This document shows positions 19,869 through 25,786 of a stretch of DNA of 25,786 bases, piece by piece; position 1 is the first letter of the stretch, and every line of letters starts with the position of its first letter. Source of the DNA: Isohypsibius dastychi (taxonomy: Eukaryota > Tardigrada > Eutardigrada > Parachela > Isohypsibiidae). The translations under genes were made by a program, and so were the position numbers. Below the pieces are notes generated by a model. That model was not told where the DNA came from. It did not search any database and saw nothing but the letters and a program-made list of their open reading frames with translations. Location: assembly GCA_034696485.1 (NCBI GenBank), contig JAQIWT010000259.1:1-25786 (forward strand). Direction: 5' to 3'.

Positions 19869-22023
19869 CCACATGGTAGCCTATCACGATTATATTTTCA
19901 CAACAGAAGCTCATATCTTGCCTCTTCATCTTGCCCGCAGAAATCTAACCTTCTTCCCAACGCAGAATTTGACAGAGACATCCCTCGGAAGAGCCAAATG
20001 CATTTTGCCCAAATTCGCACATGGACTTCCGGTCCTTGTGGCACCGGCAGCCGGACGTCGTTGATCCGGAAAAATCTTCACCTCAATGCCAACAGGCAGC
20101 TCAGTTGGGTTGGCAGGTTGAAAAGGCAGGAATGAGCCTGAAGGAAAGACGTATCATCGGAAAGGATATGGACTGGACAAACGAAGATCATGTAGGTTTT
20201 TCAATAATAGCGGAGATGAATTCCATCAGTTTCATGATTGTTTTTCTATCTGGTCCTCGTTCCTTTTCGTTTCTTCATTCCGAGATTGGAAACTTTACAG
20301 ATCTGGCTCCTCCTTGGAGAGATCATCCTTTCTGTGCCCATTCTGACCATTTTTATCTGCTGTCAGGTTCTTCTGCTTGCCGAAATGGGGATCAGTTTGG
20401 TGCGGAAAGCAGATGGCCCACTTTTGGTATCACACGATCTCGGGATGGCGCAGAATTTGGGGAATGCGGCTGAATGTCTCGCTGTCATGCAGGAATTGGT
20501 TGGGTCCACTCGAAAAGATACCAAACTTCAGGATCTAATTCCAGGTTGAATTCACGCCGTCTCAATTGCGGAGGAATTTGAAGAGATGTATTTGGCGGCT
20601 CCAGCTCAGTTTGGAGAAATGGCGACACTGGAAGATTCTGGCGTTTTCGGTGTCCTTTGGGTTCACTGACTCAGAAACTGCGTGCACCGGAGATGTGCAG
20701 AATATTTCTTGGAAAATTGCTCTAGTCAAGCGCGCTGGATGTATGTTCATCGGGAAAGCGAGGAATGTGGAGAGTTCGGGAGCTATCAGAATGATTGTTG
20801 CTGATAATAGTATCGCAAGCAGTTTCGCGTCGGGATCTACAGGTTGTCATGGACAGAGTTGGGTAGGGTACTTCCCAAAATTATTCCGCTTCACCGGAAG
20901 TAGACATTACTATAAACGTTTATTTATCAGAAAGCCTGAGCTTTCCTGCATAAGTTTCAAACGATCTTACCAAGATCCACGAGTTTGTCGAGCAACAGCA
21001 AAATCGAAACCAAACTACTCCCCGTGAAATCCCACTCCGACCCTGCCAGAGTGACTGCCTTCCCGTCACAAACAATATTTTTTGAAATTCCGGTGATTCC
21101 CTAGCCCATTTCTGTCAAAGCCAAACTATTGCATGTTCATTTTTGTCTAAAAATTAATTCTTGGTGGAGATCTTCAAAACACTGGCTGGTCCCACCAGCC
21201 ATATTTCGGGGAGCATGACTTATATTCAGGATGACATCTTTCTCAAACTTCCCGTTAAGTCACGGGATATCCTACAGAACCAGCGATTTCAAGATGAATT
21301 CACAGAAGTTCAGTGAGATGATTCTTGCAACTAGCTTGATCGAAAACGCGCGCAGGACACCGCAACAGCAGATTTTCCTTGCAGACACAGTTTTGAAAAC
21401 CCCAGCTTCATCTCAGATTTCATCCTATTTTCCCGGACTTTGTTCTGGACTGCGTGAGCTTGAACGCTTTTTTGCAATGACAATTGGAAAGAAGCTTCAT
21501 TCCTCTATATGTGCCCGAAAAGGGAAGCATTTCCAACATGGATTGGTTGTTTGGTCCTGGATTCTGTGAGGGAAGCTTTTACTGCAAAATCGAAATTTCA
21601 CTGCTTCGAAAATTCTCTGATTTTTTCTGGCACTCCTTTTCTCCTGTCCTCTTCCTGTTTGACGTAACGGATGACCGTGCTCGTTTAAATGCTGATTCCG
21701 GATTTCAAAAATTGATCCCTGATTTAAGGATAAGATAAACCTTAATCCCGTAACTGTCAAATCCGGGACTTCACCCCAAAATCAATTGCAACAGCCATTC
21801 TGAACGAAATCGAACGAAACTGTTCCAAAATGGTAGACTGATGATCTGTTTACCATCTGGCGAGTGAAATACCCGGAAGTAGCGTACAGGGAATTAACGG
21901 TTTGATTTGCCGTGTGTCTACCCAACTCTGCCCATGACAACCTGTACCTTTGCCATGTCCGGTGATGATGGGAGTGATCCGGTTACGATTCCCTATTTAT
22001 TTCTTTATTATGCTGAAGCGTGA
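19869..22023 (+). pseudogene. EDEM3-like: EDEM3-like (ER mannosidase-like) fragment with PA domain, decayed
   Basis: Homology begins at about 19888 with DYIFTTEAHILPL, the end of the GH47 mannosidase domain of EDEM proteins. It continues with CPNSHMDFRSLWH, MSLKERRIIGKDMDWTNEDH, an intron at 20192-20366 (GTAGGT...TGTCAG, phase 0), AEMGISLV, YLAAPAQFGEM and the protease-associated (PA) domain (KIALVKRAGCMFIGKARN, IVADN). After the inserted element at 20840-21944 it resumes as FAMSGDDGSDP and IPYLFLYYAEA to TGA 22021-22023. The order matches EDEM3, which acts in ER-associated degradation by trimming mannose from misfolded glycoproteins. Lesions: no upstream catalytic exons, a frameshift between 19930 and 19990, TGA at 20547-20549, another frameshift near 20640-20670, and the insertion. 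The acid C-terminal tail and ER-retention signal are not found. The retained intron argues against a processed retrocopy. Confidence 0.75.
20840..21944. mobile_element. Mariner/Tc1-like TIR element inserted in the PA-domain exon, 1105 bp
   Basis: Terminal inverted repeats of 27 bp with one mismatch: it starts CAGGTTGTCATGGACAGAGT (20840) and ends with the complement of CAGGTTGTCATGGGCAGAGT (21944). TA dinucleotides flank both sides (20838-20839 and 21945-21946), the target duplication of the Tc1/mariner superfamily. The host frame fits exactly when the element plus one TA is taken out. The interior has only short open stretches (for example 21231-21569 and 21484-21738), none recognisable as a DDE transposase, so it is non-autonomous or decayed. 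Confidence 0.85.
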
Positions 22024-22211
22024 TCTCTTATTCATGCTGCTTACGCTAAATAAATGATAGCATTTTCGCACGGCGTGTGTTTTATTTTTATTTTATCGTA
22101 CCACATTGTCGGTGTTGGTGTTTTGATGGCGGCTAAAAATCTAGAATTTTTTGACCTTCGCATGTTTATGCAGTTGGATTGGTCGAACTAAATAAGAATA
22201 AAATTGGATTT

Positions 22212-22228
22212 TATTCCGTACAGGGGTA
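22212..22228 (+). repeat. 17-bp direct repeat, right copy
   Basis: TATTCCGTACAGGGGTA, exact match to 19852-19868, located 190 bp after the last EDEM3-like codon. Confidence 0.8.
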
Positions 22229-22741
22229 AGTTAGTAATTAATTTATTGAACTCTTCTTTAATTAGGAAGCAGTGACCTTATGGTGAAACCGTGACTGCTA
22301 CCAGTCACTGTTTCAAAGAAACATACATCAGTTTCACTCGTCTTGAGAGTAAAAGAAAAGCGACAAAAGCATCACCCAGATTATAATATCAAACTAAGGT
22401 GATTACCAACGTCAAGATCTCCAATGTTAACCGAGTAAGAGTCTTCGAGAATACGAGAATACAAGTTCGCTGTAATTTGCAGCACCCGTGCATTTTGCTC
22501 AACACGAAAATCACTGTATCGTAAGTAACCAAAAAAAAACACGCTTCATGTCGGTTCTAGACGGTGTTAGAATTTCATGTTCCATTATTAAATCTGTGCA
22601 AATTATGCGAAATGGAAATAGGGGTGGTGGTTCGATCAAAGCTCAATTTCGCAAGGCTCGGCTTATCTCCAAAGTTGCAAAAATGTAGATAATCAGTAAA
22701 CACATCATACGAGCCGATGAATGTGCTGTGCCGCTCGGAAA
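22229..22741. other. 3' flank of the guanylate cyclase gene
   Basis: No gene found. Includes the presumed 3' UTR of the minus-strand cyclase gene below 22742, without a clear AATAAA close by; a TTTATT at about 22242 is some 500 nt away. A small imperfect inverted repeat occurs at 22271-22310 (CAGTGACC and GGTGAAACCGTGACTGCTACCAGTCACTG). Confidence 0.35.
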
Positions 22742-25487
22742 TTAATCGTTTTCCGGTGGAAGTAGCCAGTAGGTATCCAGTCGTCCACGACCCTAAAACC
22801 GGTGCATTTGAATGGCTGGGGAGGACTCCAACTGCGCTCACCTTCAGATCAACCTCGCCGCGATGCTCCGTAATGAACTCCTTGTTGCCGTCCAGCAGCG
22901 CCTTAGATGTCGCACTGATTTGAATTTTCATAGCTTAACAAAAAGAAAATATTTCATCAAAACGATCGAACTACAGAAGCCACGTCTCACCTTGACTTGT
23001 CGACTCCAACCGGGATGCAATATTCACACTATCCCCAAACCTTGAAAAAAACCAGCTTCCAATACGCTCATTGCGATTTCCAGGGGAGAGGAACGTACAG
23101 ACAATAGCGAGGCATTTTGAGTCCTACAACACCAGCAGCACAAGACCCCGAATGGACTCCGACGCGTACCGCCAACTTTTCACCCGGACGGTGTCTGATC
23201 TTAAAAGCCTGCATTGACCTCATGACATGCGTTGACATCCGACCAATCTCCACCGCATGCCGAACTCCATTACGCTGAGGCAACCCACTAACCACCTGAC
23301 AAATATCACACATCAAGCGGGTTTCTCCATCTCACGATTCAGTTTGACGTACTAAATAAGCATCTCCGATTGTTTCAACCTGCAAGAAGAGAACATTTCT
23401 GAGGAACGCTAGACAGAAGCTGTCGTGCAGCTCAGCTCACCTTGTAAACGTCATAGGCTTCGATGATCCCGTCGAAGACTGTGTACAGGTCATTGAGTAG
23501 ATCGACTATTTCCATGGGTGTACTAGCAGCTGACAGAGTGGTGAAGCCAACAATGTCCGAGAAGTAGATTGTCACGCTCTCGAATGCTTCTGGTGCCACA
23601 AATAAGCCCTCTTTCAACTTGTCGGCCACCGGCCTGTCAGTAAAGTAGCGGTTGCAAAAGTGAACGTTCACAGACTGAGGTCCAACAGCTATGAACTCAC
23701 CGTGGGAGCATTTGATAGAGCAGCTCTTCGGATCGTTTTTTCTCATCCATAAAAGCTGCTGTCCGCTCAGTGACCAGAGCTTCCAGATCTCTAGCGTAGC
23801 GCTCCATTCTGCGCAGCAAGTCATCAACCAGATTGTTCGAACTATTCCCGGGAACTTTTCTCAGAGCATTGCGCAGCCGATCCACGTCATAGCGGCTAAC
23901 GGGATCCTCTGACCAACACCGCAACATTATCGTGTACAATTCCGGTGGCATGAGGTCAATCGGAACAGCTGGTCGAAATGGCGGAGATTGTAATTGCCGA
24001 ACCCGTTCAACGATGCCTGAATCGAACCTATTGCAAGTGGGTTTGAAAGATGATTAAAGCATTTCTCACTTTTTGGATCGGACTGCATGCCACGTGAACC
24101 CAAAACGTGTTCATACGGCCCGGAGCGTTCAGCTAATTGTTGCAGGATAATCCCAAAGCTGAAGATGTCTCCTTTGGGTGTTCCATTAGGCGGCATTGTG
24201 GCACGTAAGTGTTCCGGTGCTCTCCATAATAATGAGCTCCAAATTTGCGGATTAGTCGTATGTTCCGGCTGCTTGAGACAATTGTTGGTCACCGAGACGG
24301 ACGAGCGTAATTGCGCTAAACCGAGATCGCCAATTTTCACCACGAATCTGCTGTCAACAAGACAATTATTCGTGGTAATGCGGCCGTGTGATTTGAACGT
24401 TGAATGGTGAATAAAATTAAGGCCCTGTAAATGATCAAGATTAGCCGGGTTAATAAGAATTGCAATTTATTCAAACTATCATACTCACTGAGATGATGTC
24501 GTTGATCAGCGAGAACTTGAACGTCCAGTCGATGGAAACCGAGTCATCTTCAATGAGGTCGGAGAGGCTTCCCTTTGCGCAATATTCGGTGACAATGCAG
24601 ACTGATCCTTCTTCATTGCACAAACCATGGAAACGTGCGATGTGATCGTTCAGCAGTTGTTTAAGCTGTGATGCACACAATTTGTGTACTGCGGGAATAA
24701 TTTAAATGAAATGCGTGGCTCTTGCTCACCGATCTGAGTTCAGCGTCGAGATTCTTTGTTATATGAAAGGCTGGACCCTCCAGCAGTTTGACTGCAACGA
24801 TGCAGTCCTTGTAGACGGCAGTGGGCATATGTGTCAATTCATTGACTCGGGAGTTTTTTGTCGAGGCTGTTGTTCGGTCGTCCTTCACTAGATCGCTCAG
24901 TGTTCCACTTGCACCAGCCTCCGTATTGTCTTTCTGCACAAGTAAACATTTCAATTTGAGCCTCTTTTCAAAGAAGGTGCGATAATGACCGTGGAGATTT
25001 GTCACGCAGAAGAAATTAGAAAGAAAACAATTAAGCACATTCAGGATGTACGTGTTCATGCAGCGATAACATGTTTGTATTGCTTACGTAAAAAAGGTCA
25101 CCCCTCGCTATCTTCCAGGAACTCTCCGCAGTTGTCGTTTTTCTTAACCTGAACGGGTAATTTTGTTATTTGTCATTGATTCTAAATGCTTTGCATTACC
25201 ATTGATAGACAAAGACTCCGATCAATAAGATGACAAAGATGCAGCCAGCAACTATTATTGCAATTCCATAAACCGGCAGACCTGAATGAAACAACCGTGA
25301 AACATCGCAGATGTCTGTGCAAAGCTGGCCTGATCCCTGGCAAACAACCTTTCGCAATACAGACTGGGTTATTCCCCGTAAATCCGCAGAACGGTGTATT
25401 CAGCGGTGGCTGATGTGTTTCACCCGGCCAATGCACCTCGTTGAGATCCCGGAGTTGCACTTCTCCACTTTCAAGCGCTACTACAGG
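22742..25487 (-). CDS. Receptor guanylate cyclase (natriuretic-receptor type), C-terminal 647 residues
   Basis: Thirteen exons on the minus strand: 25487-25349, 25281-25200, 25148-25088, 24933-24730, 24665-24489, 24424-24070, 24016-23701, 23633-23441, 23379-23353, 23295-23099, 23040-22991, 22933-22842, 22792-22742. All junctions are in phase (1944 nt with TAA 22742-22744). Order: juxtamembrane [17 protein letters not shown]; one membrane helix ([20 protein letters not shown]); [10 protein letters not shown]; kinase-homology domain ([39 protein letters not shown]); coiled-coil helix ending [10 protein letters not shown]; cyclase domain ([58 protein letters not shown]); end [10 protein letters not shown]. 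The metal-binding aspartates, the E and C that select GTP, and the N/R pair are present, so it should make cGMP. The ligand-binding domain is outside the window. Confidence 0.9.
25197..25281 (-). other. Transmembrane-segment exon of the guanylate cyclase
   Basis: A single 82-nt exon (25281-25200) encodes essentially only the membrane helix, about 23 hydrophobic residues starting at GIAIIVAG and ending at VFVYQW. The donor GTAATG follows directly. Confidence 0.85.
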
Positions 25488-25563
25488 CTGGAAAAAAGGT
25501 GGTTTCCGCTGTTATCGGTTTGCCGTAAAGTGGGATCATATTGTATTCTCAAACAAAGACATA

Positions 25564-25712
25564 CAGTAAACTTCCGCTATGTGAATAACTCGCTATCTGA
25601 ATAATCTAAACTCGTGTCGTCAAGCTGACGTATGGGCCACTTTAAGTGGAGGGTCCGGCATTGTGCTAAATGGGGGGATTTTTGCTATCTGAATAATGGA
25701 CCCCTTTTCCTG
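25564..25712. mobile_element. Pogo-like terminal sequence, short and degenerate
   Basis: TA-CAGTAAACTTCCGCTATG starts at 25562, followed by GTGAATAAC and CGCTATCTGAATAAT. A further TTGCTATCTGAATAAT is at 25681 and CTG-TA ends at 25714. The CAGTAAAC start and repeated GCTAT-TGAATAA motifs are typical of pogo/Tigger ends in the Tc1/mariner superfamily, as I know them. The inner motifs are in direct and not inverted order, so the right boundary is uncertain. It lies upstream of the first cyclase exon in the window, probably in an intron. Confidence 0.4.
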
Positions 25713-25786
25713 TAGACTGACTCATCCAACACTGCATTGTTGTGGTTTCTGAATTTCGGATTCTCGTGCTTCTTTGCGTTTTTCTT

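Noticed and set aside
21231-21738. Possible transposase frames inside the mariner-like element
   Set aside because: No DDE or helix-turn-helix motif is visible and the two frames overlap; too short for a transposase.
19852-22228. 17-bp direct repeats as LTRs of a retrotransposon
   Set aside because: Far too short for LTRs, and no gag, protease, reverse transcriptase or integrase motifs lie between them.

Overview
This is eukaryotic DNA from an intron-rich animal genome with mostly short GT-AG introns (about 50 to 90 bp). Nothing in it is bacterial or viral. The gene families (a PRDM10/15-type zinc-finger factor, a receptor guanylate cyclase, an EDEM3-like protein, a MULE transposase) and the compact genes suggest a small-genome invertebrate. 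A tardigrade or similar ecdysozoan is my guess, at low confidence. I built the gene models by hand from reading frames, splice sites and phase, so single-base errors at exon edges are possible.

Layout. (1) 1-437, minus: the 5' end of a PRDM15-like gene that continues off the left edge (copy 0). (2) 1119-5052, minus: a second PRDM15-like copy (A). It is nearly identical to copy 0 around the first intron but has a stop codon in exon 1 and two exons fewer than copy B, so it is probably a pseudogene. (3) 5242-12059: a MULE (Mutator-like) transposase gene on the plus strand with a complete D-D-E triad and a SWIM zinc finger. It has many introns and a partly broken 3' part, and GGCT-type and CCAGCC-type tandem repeats stand in opposite orientation on its two sides. 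A hAT-like MITE lies just after its coding region. (4) 12587-14270, minus: an unrecognised three-exon gene for a secreted cysteine-rich protein; its second intron holds a TTAA-flanked element with terminal inverted repeats. (5) 15004-19115, minus: an apparently intact third PRDM15-like copy (B), 8 exons and about 1214 codons, with the PR/SET domain followed by about 17 C2H2 fingers. (6) 19852-22228: a decayed EDEM3-like fragment on the plus strand, split by a 1.1-kb TA-flanked transposon and bracketed by a 17-bp direct repeat. (7) 22742-25487, minus: the C-terminal 647 residues of a receptor guanylate cyclase, from the juxtamembrane region through the cyclase domain; the extracellular part lies beyond the right edge. 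A short pogo-like sequence sits in its upstream intron or flank.

The genes do not form a pathway. The theme of the window is local duplication of a PRDM15-like gene together with several kinds of DNA transposon (MULE, hAT-like, TTAA-type, mariner-like, pogo-like). The clearest single observation is the mariner-like insertion at 20840-21944: removing it with one TA joins the EDEM3-like reading frame exactly.
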